From: an uncultured Polaribacter sp.
Lineage (GTDB): Bacteria > Bacteroidota > Bacteroidia > Flavobacteriales > Flavobacteriaceae
NCBI GenBank assembly: GCA_947497755.1
Contig: CANMHT010000007.1
Span: forward strand, 62,001 to 126,000
Direction of reading: 5' to 3'
Length of the DNA: 64,000 nucleotides
Positions 1 through 10,002 of the stretch are shown here, piece by piece. The stretch's first letter is position 1. Each line of letters opens with the position of its first letter. The notes beneath the pieces are model-generated. The model had not been told where the DNA came from. It made no database searches and saw nothing but the letters and a program-made list of their open reading frames with translations. A program made the translations under genes and the position numbers.

Positions 1-914
1 AAAATTCAGACAAAAACAATCATCATTTAAATATTAAAACAGAATCTGAATATTTAGGGCTAGAAGTTTCAAGATATTTTAAGAAAGTACAAACTACCAA
101 TAACTCATTAATTTTAGCAGTAAGTTTTCCTGTAGATATTTTTTTTAATGAATCAATGATTGATGTAAAAAAATACATTTCTTGGGTCAGTTTACTTGCG
201 CTAACTACTTTTATGATTATTCTTACACTTTCTCGTTTACGATTAAGAAAAGAATTTGTTGAAAAATTTAAAATCATAAAAGAAAAGGAACTACTATCTA
301 TTAGTAATGAAACTTATCAAAAGGAAAATGCACTGCTACAATTAAATCAATTAAAAAAGAAAATGAATCCTCATTTTCTTTTTAATAGTTTAAACTCTTT
401 ACATGCTTTAATTCATGTTGATCAAAATTTATCACAGCAGTTTCTCTTAAAATTGGCTGATGTCTATAGGTATTTATTAGATAATAGAGAAAGTAATCTA
501 ATTACCGTTAAAGAAGAATTATACTTTTTAGAGCAATATATTTTTTTACAAAAAATACGATTTAATAACTCATTACAACTAAAAACTATTAAAAACACAA
601 CTACATCTCATACAAAGAGAATTCCTTTCTTAGCGCTAGAAACTTTAGTAGAAAATGCGATAAAGCATAATGAATTTACAGATGAAAGTCCTTTATATAT
701 AAGTCTTTTTATAGATGATGATTACATTATTGTAAAAAACACTTATAGACCAAGAAAAAGACAATTGGAAAGCAGTCATAATATTGGATTAAGTTATCTC
801 AAGAATAGTTATCAATATTACAATATAGAAGCTTTTAAAACTGAAATCGTTAACCATCAATTTGTTTGTTATTTACCTTTACTCCCAAATAGTGAAGTTT
901 CACTCCAGAAATAA
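1..914 (+). CDS. LytS/YehU-type sensor histidine kinase, 5' end outside window
   Basis: The reading frame is open from the window edge (first complete codon at base 3), so only the C-terminal part is present; the ATG at 156 is internal. What remains is the end of a sensor or extracytoplasmic region, one membrane segment (about 188-260, ISWVSLLALTTFMIILTL) and a His_kinase (PF06580-type) domain. The phospho-acceptor histidine lies in NPHFLFNSLNSLHALI and the ATP-binding N box is LVENAIKHNE; the G-box region (NIGLSYLKNSYQYY) is short, as in this family. Such kinases normally signal to a LytTR response regulator, which here would have to lie upstream or elsewhere. Family assignment is firm; the signal sensed is unknown. 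Confidence 0.85.
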   Translation, partial: NSDKNNHHLNIKTESEYLGLEVSRYFKKVQTTNNSLILAVSFPVDIFFNESMIDVKKYISWVSLLALTTFMIILTLSRLRLRKEFVEKFKIIKEKELLSISNETYQKENALLQLNQLKKKMNPHFLFNSLNSLHALIHVDQNLSQQFLLKLADVYRYLLDNRESNLITVKEELYFLEQYIFLQKIRFNNSLQLKTIKNTTTSHTKRIPFLALETLVENAIKHNEFTDESPLYISLFIDDDYIIVKNTYRPRKRQLESSHNIGLSYLKNSYQYYNIEAFKTEIVNHQFVCYLPLLPNSEVSLQK

Positions 915-972
915 ATAGACTCACTCTTTTTCTTTTTAATTAACCTTTCTTCATCTATACTTTTATCAAATA

Positions 973-980
973 TAAATTTG
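973..980 (+). promoter_or_regulatory. Candidate -7 element for the metalloprotease/SusCD locus
   Basis: TAAATTTG matches the Bacteroidota -7 consensus TAnnTTTG and lies about 30 bp before the ATG at 1011. I see no good TTTG -33 element at the expected 19-20 bp upstream, so the call is tentative. Confidence 0.35.
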
Positions 981-1010
981 TTGAAAATCAATGATTAAAT
1001 AAATCATTAC

Positions 1011-3521
1011 ATGAAGAATCACTACGTAAAAGGCTTTTTATTAATTTTTATTATTTGTTACTCAAATATATATTCTCAAAAAAAGAAAGATTCTATAAAA
1101 GATCTAAATTCAGACGAACTCTCTTATATAAAAGTAACAACCAAAGGCAATAAAAAGAAAGGCTTATTTACTATTTACACAGTAAAAGATGAAGTTTATT
1201 TTGAAATTCCTGACAGCCTTTTAACTAAAGATTTCTTAATCGTAAATAAAATTTCTAAAGTTCCTTATGCTTTAAATGGTCATGGCTTAAATAAAGGAAT
1301 GACTTTTGAAACAAAATTAATTCGTTTTTATAAAGACACTTTACTAAATAAAGTCTGGGTCAAAACAGTAAACCCAAGAGTTAGGTCTCCTAAAAACGAT
1401 GCAATAACTAAATCTGTTCAATCAAACTTTGGTGAATCTGTGATTGAAGAGTTTAAAATTATTGCTCATAACAAACTTAATACTTCTACAATTATTAAAG
1501 TAAATAATATATTTAATGGAAAAGAAAAAAGCTTTATCAATGTCTTAAAAAACACAGGACTGGGAGGCAGTATTAAAACAAAACTTTCTAAGATAGAACA
1601 AGTTAAATCTTTTCCAAATAATATTGTAGTCAAATCATTACTCACTACTTCTGTTAGCGAAGGAGGAAGCGCACCTCTACCTCTATCAATTGGTATTACA
1701 GCAAACATTGTTTTATTACCTAAGACAATAATGAAACCACGATTTGCAGATTTTAGATTAGGCTATTTTTCTCAACCGATGGATTATTATTCTGATGAAC
1801 AACATGAAGTTGAAAATAGAAAGATGATTACTCGATGGAGGTTAGAACCAAAAAAAGAAGACATTGAAAAATATAAAAAAGGAATTTTAGTTACTCCCAA
1901 AAAACAAATTGTTTATTATTTAGATCCTGCAACTCCAAAGAAATGGCGTCCATATATCGAAAAAGGAGTTTACGATTGGAATATCGCTTTTGAAAAAGCT
2001 GGTTTTAAAAATACAATTCTTGTAAAATACCCGTCAAAGGATGACATCAATTTTGATGCAGATGATATTCGATATTCGGTAATTACTTATGCTGCTTCTG
2101 AAAAACAAAATGCAATGGGACCTTCTATCGTTGATCCAAGAAGTGGTGAAATTTTAGAATCTGATATTATTTGGTGGCATAACTTAATGAAAGGGTTACA
2201 TTCTTGGGTAAGAGTACAAACTGGACCTATAGATGAAAGAGCTAGAAAAAATAAATTTTCTGATGAATTGATGGGGTCAGCAATTCGTTTTGTTTCTTCT
2301 CATGAAGTTGGACATACCTTTGGACTAAAGCACAATATGGGAGCTTCATTTAGTTACCCTGTAGACTCTTTACGTTCAAAAACATTTACTTCAAAAATGG
2401 GAGGAACTGCACCTTCAATTATGGATTATGCTCGTTTTAACTATGTAGCTCAACCAGAAGATAAGGTTACAGAAATTACTCCAAAAATTGGAATATATGA
2501 TAAATATGCAATTCATTGGGGTTATAAATGGTTAGATCTCAAATCTCCAAAAGATGAACTTCCAATACTTAATAGTTGGATTAGAAAGCATGAAAACAAT
2601 CCATTATATTTCTATGGACCACAACAGCCATCATCTGCTATTATTGATCCGAGATCTCAAAGCGAAGACTTAGGAGACAATGCAATAAAAGCTAGTGAAT
2701 ACGGTTTACTTAACTTAAAAAGAATCATTCCCAACATTATAAAATGGACAGAAGAAGAAGGTAAAAGTTATTATAGTTCTGCAAAACTGTACAAAGCAGT
2801 GATAGATCAATGGGAATTATACAACAGACATGTTTTAGCTAATATTGGTGGAGTGTATATTAATAATACTGTGTATGGTGATTCTAAAAACAGCTATATA
2901 CCTGTACCTTTTAACAGGCAAAATGAAGCATTAGATTATTTAATTAAAAACGCTGTTTTACCTCAAAAGTGGTTATTCACTCCAGATCTAATAAATCATG
3001 TTTATCCTGTGAGAGATGCTCCTGATGGCCCAAGATATTACTCACCAATTTCTATGCTTCGTATTTATCAGACGAATATTATTTTTGCGCTTTTAAAAAC
3101 AGAAAGATTAATGAGAATTATAGACAATGAAGTATTAATAAAAGAAGGAGAAAGAGCATTTACTCAACAATATTTATTTCAAAAATTACATGAATCTATC
3201 TTTAAAAAAACATTAAATCGAGAATCTTTAACAATGCTCGATAGAGTTACCCAAAAAAATTATGTAGATGTTTTAACTGTAGATAGAAATAAACTTCTAA
3301 AGAGAACTAAAGAAAATAAACTGTCTTTAAATACAAACACTTCATTTAAAAACATTCACTACAACTACATACCAAGAGTATCGGATATTGGTTCAAATAA
3401 GCGTGCTGCTCTTGAAAAAATACTCAAGCTATTAAAAAAGAAAAGGAAATCTGGAGATACATTAACTCAAGATCATTATAACGACTTGATTGCAAGAATT
3501 GAGTATAATTTGAATAATTAA
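1011..3521 (+). CDS. Secreted zinc-dependent metalloprotease (DUF5117/DUF4953-type)
   Basis: An 836-residue protein with an N-terminal signal peptide (GFLLIFIICYSNIYSQ). The metzincin-like zinc site HEVGHTFGLKH is at residues 431-441, giving three candidate zinc ligands and the catalytic Glu. Length and overall arrangement fit the large Bacteroidota metalloprotease family carrying DUF5117, DUF5118 and DUF4953. The stop lies only 4 bp before susC, so the protease is probably co-transcribed with the SusC/SusD pair. By analogy with RagAB it could trim proteins at the surface before peptide import; that coupling is inferred from gene order, not shown by the sequence. Confidence 0.85.
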   Translation: MKNHYVKGFLLIFIICYSNIYSQKKKDSIKDLNSDELSYIKVTTKGNKKKGLFTIYTVKDEVYFEIPDSLLTKDFLIVNKISKVPYALNGHGLNKGMTFETKLIRFYKDTLLNKVWVKTVNPRVRSPKNDAITKSVQSNFGESVIEEFKIIAHNKLNTSTIIKVNNIFNGKEKSFINVLKNTGLGGSIKTKLSKIEQVKSFPNNIVVKSLLTTSVSEGGSAPLPLSIGITANIVLLPKTIMKPRFADFRLGYFSQPMDYYSDEQHEVENRKMITRWRLEPKKEDIEKYKKGILVTPKKQIVYYLDPATPKKWRPYIEKGVYDWNIAFEKAGFKNTILVKYPSKDDINFDADDIRYSVITYAASEKQNAMGPSIVDPRSGEILESDIIWWHNLMKGLHSWVRVQTGPIDERARKNKFSDELMGSAIRFVSSHEVGHTFGLKHNMGASFSYPVDSLRSKTFTSKMGGTAPSIMDYARFNYVAQPEDKVTEITPKIGIYDKYAIHWGYKWLDLKSPKDELPILNSWIRKHENNPLYFYGPQQPSSAIIDPRSQSEDLGDNAIKASEYGLLNLKRIIPNIIKWTEEEGKSYYSSAKLYKAVIDQWELYNRHVLANIGGVYINNTVYGDSKNSYIPVPFNRQNEALDYLIKNAVLPQKWLFTPDLINHVYPVRDAPDGPRYYSPISMLRIYQTNIIFALLKTERLMRIIDNEVLIKEGERAFTQQYLFQKLHESIFKKTLNRESLTMLDRVTQKNYVDVLTVDRNKLLKRTKENKLSLNTNTSFKNIHYNYIPRVSDIGSNKRAALEKILKLLKKKRKSGDTLTQDHYNDLIARIEYNLNN

Positions 3522-3525
3522 ATCG

Positions 3526-6500
3526 ATGAAAAACAAATTATTTTACTTTTTTATTTTAATACCAACATTATTATTGGCTCAAAAACAGCTAACTGTTACT
3601 GGTGTTGTTTATGAGGTTGATGGAAAAACGCCTGTTATTGGAGCCTCTGTATTTGCTGGTTCAACATTGGTTGGAAATGCAACAAAAGCAACTGGAGTTA
3701 TTCAAGGCGCTATGTTAGGAGCAACAACAGATTTTTATGGTAAATTTTCTTTTAAAGTACCTAAAAACACATTGTTTATTTCTGTTTCTTTTATGGGATA
3801 TGAGACTCAAAAAATTAACATTAGCAAAAAACACAATGACCTTGTTATACTTTTAAAAGAAACAGCACAAGCTTTAGATGAAGTTGTTATAACTGGTTAC
3901 CAAAAAATAGAAAAAAGAAAAGTTACTTCTTCTTACGCTAAAGTAAAAATAGAAACTATTAAACAAGCTGGTGTAGCCAATATTGATCAAATGCTAACGG
4001 GTCAAATTTCTGGAGTACAGATTTCTCCAACTAACGGCGCTCCAGGTGCTCCTGCTAAAATTAGTATTCGAGGTACTTCTACTTTAAATGGAGCTTCTGA
4101 ACCATTATGGGTATTAGATGGAATTCCTCTAGAAGGGAATGATATTCCTAAAGATTTTAGAGATAAAGATAATATTGACAACCTTCAATCATATGCAATT
4201 GCAGGACTAAATCCTGAAGATATTGAAAGTATTACTGTTTTAAAAGATGCTTCTGCAACTTCTATTTATGGTGCTAGAGCTGCTAATGGTGTTATTGTTA
4301 TAACAAGTAAAAAAGGGAAGAAAGGTGCTATGCGTATAAATTTCAATGCCAATTACTTTGTTACTCAAAAACCAAACTTTAGTAAACTAAACTTAATGAA
4401 CTCTTCTCAAAAAGTAGATTTTGAACTCTACTTAGCTGGTAGATCTGATTTAACATATCAAGCTAACAGAGGAGAAGTTGCTCGAATATTAAATAGCTTT
4501 GGAGAATATGATAACTTTAAAAACAATGGTTTTTCTAGTATTCAAATTGCTGCACAAAATGCTATAAATGATTTAAGAAAAACAACTACCAATTGGGGTA
4601 ATGAATTATATCAAACAGCCTTAAATCAGCAATATGGACTAAGTATTTCTGGAGGATCAGATAAAAATGACTATTACTTCTCTTTGGGTGTTTATGATGA
4701 AAAAGGAGCTACAAAAGGAACTTCACTTAATAGATATAATATCACCTTAAAAAACAATTATAAAATTACTGATAAATTAAAGGTAGGAATTGCTCTTTTC
4801 GGAAATCAAAACAATACAGAATCATATATTACTGGTATAGATGCATATACCAATCCTTCTTACTATTCTAGAAATACTAATCCTTATTTAAAAACTAGAG
4901 ATGCTTCTGGCAATTATGTTTATGATCCAGATTTAGTAGAAAGATCTGATTTAAATTTAGATTATAATATTCTAGAAGAAAGAAATAATACAGCATACAC
5001 ATTAACTTCTAATTCATTAAAATCTATTACAGATATTAATTATAAAGTTAATGATAAACTAAATCTTTATACTCAACTTGGACTGCAATTTGACTTTGAT
5101 AAAACAGAAAAATTAGCACAAGAAGAAAGTTATTTTACAAGAAAGTACCAACAAAGATCTCGCTATAGCAATGGTAGTGGCGGATATGACTACTTTATGC
5201 CAAATGGAGGTATTATTCAGAATTGGAATACTGATGCTTTTCAATACAATTGGAAATCTACAATAAATTACAATACTTCTTTTAATGAAAAACATGAGCT
5301 TGACTTAATGATTGGAACAGAGTTTCGAAAAAATAAAAGAACAACTATTCATACAAAAGGATTTGGCTACAATGCAAATACACTTACAACAATTCCTATT
5401 ACAGACCAAAGAGCAGTTGGTATCTCTTCTTTTGAAACCTACAGAAAAACAGTTTTAGAAAATGCTTATGCTTCTTTTTTTGGAACTGCTTCTTACACCT
5501 TTAATAAAAAGTATACTCTTTTTACGAGTTTACGTTATGATGGTTCAAATTTATTTGGAGTAGATCCTAAATATAGATACTTACCTATTTGGTCTGTTGC
5601 AGGTTCTTGGAATGTAATGAAAGAAAAATTTATGTACAATCAAGAAACTATTAATGAGCTAAAACTTAGAACTTCATTTGGAATTCAAGGTAACATAGAT
5701 AAAACAACTTCTCCTTTCGTTATTGGAGCTTATTATTCTGAAAGTATCTTACCTGGTAATGAAGAAGAAATCATTAGAGCTTTAAATGCTCCAAATGCAA
5801 ATTTACGTTGGGAAAAAACAGTATCATCAAATATTGGATTTGACTTAGGTTTATTAAATAATAAAATCTACGTTTCTGGAGATTATTACTATAGAAAAAG
5901 TACAGATTTAATTGGATTAAAATCTGTTCCGCTAGAAAGTGGATATAACTTTATCAATACCAACTGGGCTACAGTTACTAATAAGGGATTTGAATTAGCT
6001 ATAACTTCGAAAAATATTAGTACAGATGATTTTAATTGGACTACTAGCTTTAATACTTCTCACAATAAAAGTTTGGTTAATCAAATAGAAATTAGAGAAG
6101 AAGATTTTAAACCTTCTAGAAAAGGATATAGTGCTACTGCAATTTTTGCAATAAAAACTGCAGGAATTGATAGTAATGGGTTACCATTATTTTGGAAAGA
6201 TGGAAAGAAAATTTCTGCTGTAGATTTTTACAAACTATCTAACGGTACTAATGGTAGTCAATTAACAAGAGAAGAACACAGAAATTTATACTCTTATGTT
6301 GGTGATGCTGCTCCTAAATTTACAGGCGGAATCATAAATAGATTTAACTATAAACAATTTAGTTTAAGTATCTCTGCCAACTTTAACTTAAAACAAACTG
6401 TTAAACAAACTCCTAGCTATCACCCTACGTTAGTTCATCCAGGAAGTAATTATAGTACAGATATTTTAAAAGCAGGTACGGGTAATTTCCCTGCTTTAAT

Positions 6501-6825
6501 AGGGTTTACAACACCTGGATTTGATACTGATTTAGTGTATACTTGGTACAATTCTTCTGATGATGGTAGAACATACAACGATTTAGATATTTGGATTAAA
6601 GAAATATCATACATAAGAATTAATAGTATCCGTTTAGGCTATTCTTTTTCTGAAAAACTTTTGAAAAAATTAAAACTATCAAGTTTAAGGCTTAATCTAG
6701 AAGGAAGGAATTTGTTTGTTTTTGGTTCAAGTTATAACGGATATTTTGATCCTGAAACATTTGGAAGCACTTATGCTCAACCTATTCCTAAGATTGTTTC
6801 ATTAGGAGTTAACGTATCATTTTAA
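3526..6825 (+). CDS. SusC/RagA-family TonB-linked outer-membrane transporter
   Basis: A 1099-residue protein: signal peptide (FFILIPTLLLAQ), a carboxypeptidase-regulatory-like beta-sandwich at about residues 20-105, the SusC signature and TonB-box region (LDEVVITGYQK, about 115-125), a plug domain (VLKDASATSIYGARAANGVI) and a long beta-barrel ending in aromatic-rich VSLGVNVSF. The regulatory-like domain has an extra loop (GNATKATGVIQGAML) between its strands. It forms the usual pair with the SusD gene 10 bp downstream and imports a ligand captured by SusD across the outer membrane. Two protease genes in the locus suggest peptides rather than glycans; no glycoside hydrolases are nearby. Confidence 0.95.
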   Translation: MKNKLFYFFILIPTLLLAQKQLTVTGVVYEVDGKTPVIGASVFAGSTLVGNATKATGVIQGAMLGATTDFYGKFSFKVPKNTLFISVSFMGYETQKINISKKHNDLVILLKETAQALDEVVITGYQKIEKRKVTSSYAKVKIETIKQAGVANIDQMLTGQISGVQISPTNGAPGAPAKISIRGTSTLNGASEPLWVLDGIPLEGNDIPKDFRDKDNIDNLQSYAIAGLNPEDIESITVLKDASATSIYGARAANGVIVITSKKGKKGAMRINFNANYFVTQKPNFSKLNLMNSSQKVDFELYLAGRSDLTYQANRGEVARILNSFGEYDNFKNNGFSSIQIAAQNAINDLRKTTTNWGNELYQTALNQQYGLSISGGSDKNDYYFSLGVYDEKGATKGTSLNRYNITLKNNYKITDKLKVGIALFGNQNNTESYITGIDAYTNPSYYSRNTNPYLKTRDASGNYVYDPDLVERSDLNLDYNILEERNNTAYTLTSNSLKSITDINYKVNDKLNLYTQLGLQFDFDKTEKLAQEESYFTRKYQQRSRYSNGSGGYDYFMPNGGIIQNWNTDAFQYNWKSTINYNTSFNEKHELDLMIGTEFRKNKRTTIHTKGFGYNANTLTTIPITDQRAVGISSFETYRKTVLENAYASFFGTASYTFNKKYTLFTSLRYDGSNLFGVDPKYRYLPIWSVAGSWNVMKEKFMYNQETINELKLRTSFGIQGNIDKTTSPFVIGAYYSESILPGNEEEIIRALNAPNANLRWEKTVSSNIGFDLGLLNNKIYVSGDYYYRKSTDLIGLKSVPLESGYNFINTNWATVTNKGFELAITSKNISTDDFNWTTSFNTSHNKSLVNQIEIREEDFKPSRKGYSATAIFAIKTAGIDSNGLPLFWKDGKKISAVDFYKLSNGTNGSQLTREEHRNLYSYVGDAAPKFTGGIINRFNYKQFSLSISANFNLKQTVKQTPSYHPTLVHPGSNYSTDILKAGTGNFPALIGFTTPGFDTDLVYTWYNSSDDGRTYNDLDIWIKEISYIRINSIRLGYSFSEKLLKKLKLSSLRLNLEGRNLFVFGSSYNGYFDPETFGSTYAQPIPKIVSLGVNVSF

Positions 6826-6835
6826 ATAAAAAATT

Positions 6836-8155
6836 ATGAGTAAATTAAAATATACAATCTTATTCTTTTTAGTTGCATTTATTTCTTGTGACAAGTACTT
6901 GGATATTGAACCAATTGGACAAGTAATTCCTAAAACTGTAGCTGAGTATAGAAGTTTTTTAACAGCTGCTTATGCCATCTCTAAAGATCAAAAAATATTA
7001 ACCACTTACCGTTCTGACGAATTATCTGTAGATGATACTTCGGTAGGAATTGACCAATATAAAGACTTGTTCATATGGAATGATACAAACCCTAGCCCCC
7101 TAACTAGAAACTTTCCATATGCAAGTTTTTACACTACTATTTTTTATACAAATCATATAATTAATAATGCAACAACAATGCTCGGTGACACCAATGAAAA
7201 GAACCAATTAGTTGGAGAAGCTTATGCTTTACGTGCCATGCAGTATTTCGAATTAGTAAATTTATATGCTAAACCATTTAATAGCACTACGGCTTCTACA
7301 GACAATGGTGTACCCATCACTACCGAATACAATTCAGATAATACATATCCGATACAAAACTTAAGTAAAGTTTATGATTTGATACAAATGGATATAGAAG
7401 AAGCTGAAAAATTAATTCACATTGATAAGCAAATTACAGGGTTTAACTACCGATTTTCTAAACTTGCTATTAAAAGTTTTAAAGCGCGTTTTTATTTATA
7501 TCAAAAAGAATGGCAAAAAGCAATTAACGCTGCAAATGAAGCTTTAGCTATAAAATCTAATCTAATGGATTTAAATGTTGACACTTCAATAATGCCATCA
7601 GAATACAACGCTATTGAATCTATTTTAGCTTTAGAAACAGTAGCCTCTTTTGATATTGCTAACAATGCTACAATCTCTAGCGAATTAATAACAAGCTATA
7701 ATAAAATAGACGATCTAAGATTCTCTCTTTATTTTACTAAAAATGCTGACAATACTTATAGCTCTAAAAAAAGTGCAAACAAAAAATTTAAGTGCTCTTA
7801 TAGAACTGCTGAACTCTATTTAATTCTAGCCGAAGCTTATGCAGAACTTAATGATAAAGCAAATGCATTACTTAGACTAAATGAGTTTACTAAAAATAGA
7901 TATTCTCCATCTGCTTGGAATATTTTAAAAACGAAAACTGCTAGTTTATCCTCTCAAGAATTAATTACTGAAATTTTCGAAGAGCGTAAAAAAGAATTTG
8001 CAATTGAAGGGCATCGTTGGTACGATTTAAGAAGAAGTACACAACCAGAGATAAAAAAAATATTTAAAAATCAGATTTACACATTAAATAAAAATGACAC
8101 TAGGTATGTAATTCCTTTTCCTAGGGATGCTACTATTAACAATCCTGATTTATAA
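6836..8155 (+). CDS. SusD/RagB-family substrate-binding lipoprotein
   Basis: A 439-residue lipoprotein with lipobox LVAFISC (Cys at about residue 18). The SusD fold shows in the TPR-like helices (AYALRAMQYFELVNLYAKPF) and the C-terminal family motif EERKKEFAIEGHRWYDLRR. It acts as the surface lid for the SusC partner that ends 10 bp upstream. At 439 residues it is somewhat shorter than many SusD proteins, but the conserved blocks are all present. Substrate unknown; peptides are favoured by the metalloprotease neighbours. Confidence 0.93.
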   Translation: MSKLKYTILFFLVAFISCDKYLDIEPIGQVIPKTVAEYRSFLTAAYAISKDQKILTTYRSDELSVDDTSVGIDQYKDLFIWNDTNPSPLTRNFPYASFYTTIFYTNHIINNATTMLGDTNEKNQLVGEAYALRAMQYFELVNLYAKPFNSTTASTDNGVPITTEYNSDNTYPIQNLSKVYDLIQMDIEEAEKLIHIDKQITGFNYRFSKLAIKSFKARFYLYQKEWQKAINAANEALAIKSNLMDLNVDTSIMPSEYNAIESILALETVASFDIANNATISSELITSYNKIDDLRFSLYFTKNADNTYSSKKSANKKFKCSYRTAELYLILAEAYAELNDKANALLRLNEFTKNRYSPSAWNILKTKTASLSSQELITEIFEERKKEFAIEGHRWYDLRRSTQPEIKKIFKNQIYTLNKNDTRYVIPFPRDATINNPDL

Positions 8156-8228
8156 AATAAAAAACAACTGTTATTATCATTCAGGGATAAAAATGATAAA
8201 ACTTAATAATCAATTTAAACATTTAATT

Positions 8229-9236
8229 ATGATAAAAAAAAGCTCAATCTTATGTTTCTTTATTGCTATGTTAGCAATTACCTCTTGTACAAAAAACGAA
8301 ATTGAATTATCTACACTAAGTAGTATTAACGAATTTAAAATTGCTTTTACTGGAGTTGATGAAAAAGATATAACTTACGATTTAGGTAATACTATTACTA
8401 TAAGTGTACCTTTTAAAACAGAATTATCTGGATTAGTCCCTACTATTGGTATTTCTGATAAAGCATCTGTTTCACCTGCTTCAGGTACTGCTGTTGATTT
8501 TGTTGACGGAGTTGCTAAACCTTTTACGGTTACAGCTGAAGATGGAGTTACTAAAAAAGTTTATGATGTTATTATTAATGTTAGAGGAGAAGTTGGTAGC
8601 GGCTCTCAATTAAAATCTTACAGAAGAAATGATGCTTGGGGAGATAATGTATTAACTAGTTATAAATATGATACTAATTCTAAATTTGTTAATGAGTTTA
8701 GCGTAGAAATAGGTTCTAAAACAACAACCTATACTTTAGTTTATAACTCTAAAAATCAAGTGATAGAGAAAAAATCTTCAGATCCAGAAGTTAGTACAGT
8801 TTATGTTTATAATGACAAAGGACAAATTGTTACTAGTACTTATAAAGAAAAAAATGTATTAGTATATACCTATACTTATACTTATGATGATACTTCTGGA
8901 GATTTAGTTTCTGAAAGTAGATTAAAAGCTTCTGACAACTCAACATCTAAAATTACTTTTGAATACACTGCTAATAATGTAACAAAAGAAGACAGATATG
9001 GTCAAGTTTATACTGCAACTTATGATGATAAGAACAATCCTTTTATAGGTATTTACCCAGTTGCATACGGAAAAATCAATTCTGGAATAAGCAGTGTTTC
9101 TAAAAATAACCCTATTACAAAAACAGGTGCAGATGCAGCAATTACGTACACTTACAATACAGATGATTATCCTTTAACATCTTCTTACACGTATTTTGGA
9201 GCAGCAACTGTAGTTAAAACATTTATCTATTATTAA
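8229..9236 (+). CDS. Lipoprotein with DUF5018-like domain
   Basis: I use the ATG at 8229 because it begins a proper lipoprotein signal (MIKKSSILCFFIAMLAITSC); an in-frame ATG at 8127 overlaps the susD end and gives no signal. After the lipid-anchored Cys comes a DUF5018-like beta-sandwich (about residues 25-120, ending in KKVYDVIINV), then a repetitive beta-rich tail with YD-repeat-like phrases (YVYNDKGQIV, YTYTYTYDD). It is probably a surface-exposed accessory protein of the SusCD locus, to which it is linked by a 73-bp gap. Exact role unknown. Confidence 0.75.
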   Translation: MIKKSSILCFFIAMLAITSCTKNEIELSTLSSINEFKIAFTGVDEKDITYDLGNTITISVPFKTELSGLVPTIGISDKASVSPASGTAVDFVDGVAKPFTVTAEDGVTKKVYDVIINVRGEVGSGSQLKSYRRNDAWGDNVLTSYKYDTNSKFVNEFSVEIGSKTTTYTLVYNSKNQVIEKKSSDPEVSTVYVYNDKGQIVTSTYKEKNVLVYTYTYTYDDTSGDLVSESRLKASDNSTSKITFEYTANNVTKEDRYGQVYTATYDDKNNPFIGIYPVAYGKINSGISSVSKNNPITKTGADAAITYTYNTDDYPLTSSYTYFGAATVVKTFIYY

Positions 9237-9261
9237 TATTAATATTCTTTAATAGAGTTTT

Positions 9262-9299
9262 AAGACGAGTATCTTCCCTAAAGATCTCGTCTTTTTTTA
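9262..9299 (+). terminator. Intrinsic terminator after the SusCD locus
   Basis: AAGACGAG pairs with CTCGTCTT, with a second inner stem ATCTT/AAGAT, followed by a run of seven T. It separates the lipoprotein gene from the next one. Confidence 0.85.
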
Positions 9300-9309
9300 T
9301 AAAAATATC

Positions 9310-9945
9310 ATGAAAAAAACACATCTATTTTTTGGAATAGTTCTTTGCTTAATAGTTAGCTGTAGTAATTCCAATTCAATAATTAAAGAAGAACCTGTTC
9401 CTTTATCCAATAAAGAAAAAATTAAAAAGCTTTATGTTGAAAAAATAATTCCGCTTTTTAAAGAGTATACTGAAGCCACTATTCCTACAACATTTAAAAT
9501 TGATGAAAACGATCTTAGTATTAATGCAGGAGCTGCATTTGGTTATGTAGAGATAAGTAAAGGCTTAGTTGATTATAATAAAGAGTACATTCAACTATTT
9601 GTTATCGCTCACGAAGTAGCACATATTGTTACTTTAAATCAAGCTAAAAAATTTAATTTAGGCAACTCAATTCCAAGAGGATCATTAACTAATGAATATA
9701 AAAAAGCTGAATATTTAGCCGATTTAATAGCAATTCATTTAATAAATACCCAATTAAATGAACAACTCAATTTAGTTGTTAATGATTTTTCTGTGTTATC
9801 TAATTTATTAGGAACTAAGTCTTTTACACATCCTTCCAATATTGAAAGAATAAAAGAGATGAAGAGTTATGTAAATGAAAGTCTTCAACAAAATCCTTCA
9901 ATTATTTTTAAGAAAAAGTTTGAAGAAATTTGGAAAATGGATTAA
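9310..9945 (+). CDS. Putative HExxH metallopeptidase lipoprotein (M48-like)
   Basis: A 211-residue lipoprotein (lipobox CLIVSC). HEVAH at residues 101-105 and EYLAD at about 134-138 form the HExxH...ExxxD zinc site of M48/gluzincin-like peptidases. The remainder is helical and ends in a basic segment. It starts just after the terminator of the SusCD locus, so it probably has its own promoter, although its position suggests a related protein-handling role. The zinc site is clear; the exact peptidase family is an inference. Confidence 0.7.
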   Translation: MKKTHLFFGIVLCLIVSCSNSNSIIKEEPVPLSNKEKIKKLYVEKIIPLFKEYTEATIPTTFKIDENDLSINAGAAFGYVEISKGLVDYNKEYIQLFVIAHEVAHIVTLNQAKKFNLGNSIPRGSLTNEYKKAEYLADLIAIHLINTQLNEQLNLVVNDFSVLSNLLGTKSFTHPSNIERIKEMKSYVNESLQQNPSIIFKKKFEEIWKMD

Positions 9946-9948
9946 TAA

Positions 9949-9982
9949 AAAAAACCAAGTAATTAATTACTTGGTTTTTTGT
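9949..9982. terminator. Bidirectional terminator between convergent genes
   Basis: A-rich arm, ACCAAGTAATTAATTACTTGGT palindrome core and T-run form a symmetric hairpin between two converging genes, able to stop transcription from both sides. Confidence 0.9.
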
Positions 9983-10002
9983 TATCTAAGTTTTTAAGTG
10001 TC

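Noticed and set aside
156-914. Sensor kinase starting at ATG 156
   Set aside because: The frame is open upstream to the window edge and encodes the end of a sensor region, so 156 is internal.
8127-8228. N-terminal extension of the DUF5018-like lipoprotein
   Set aside because: It overlaps susD and removes the lipoprotein signal that begins at 8229.
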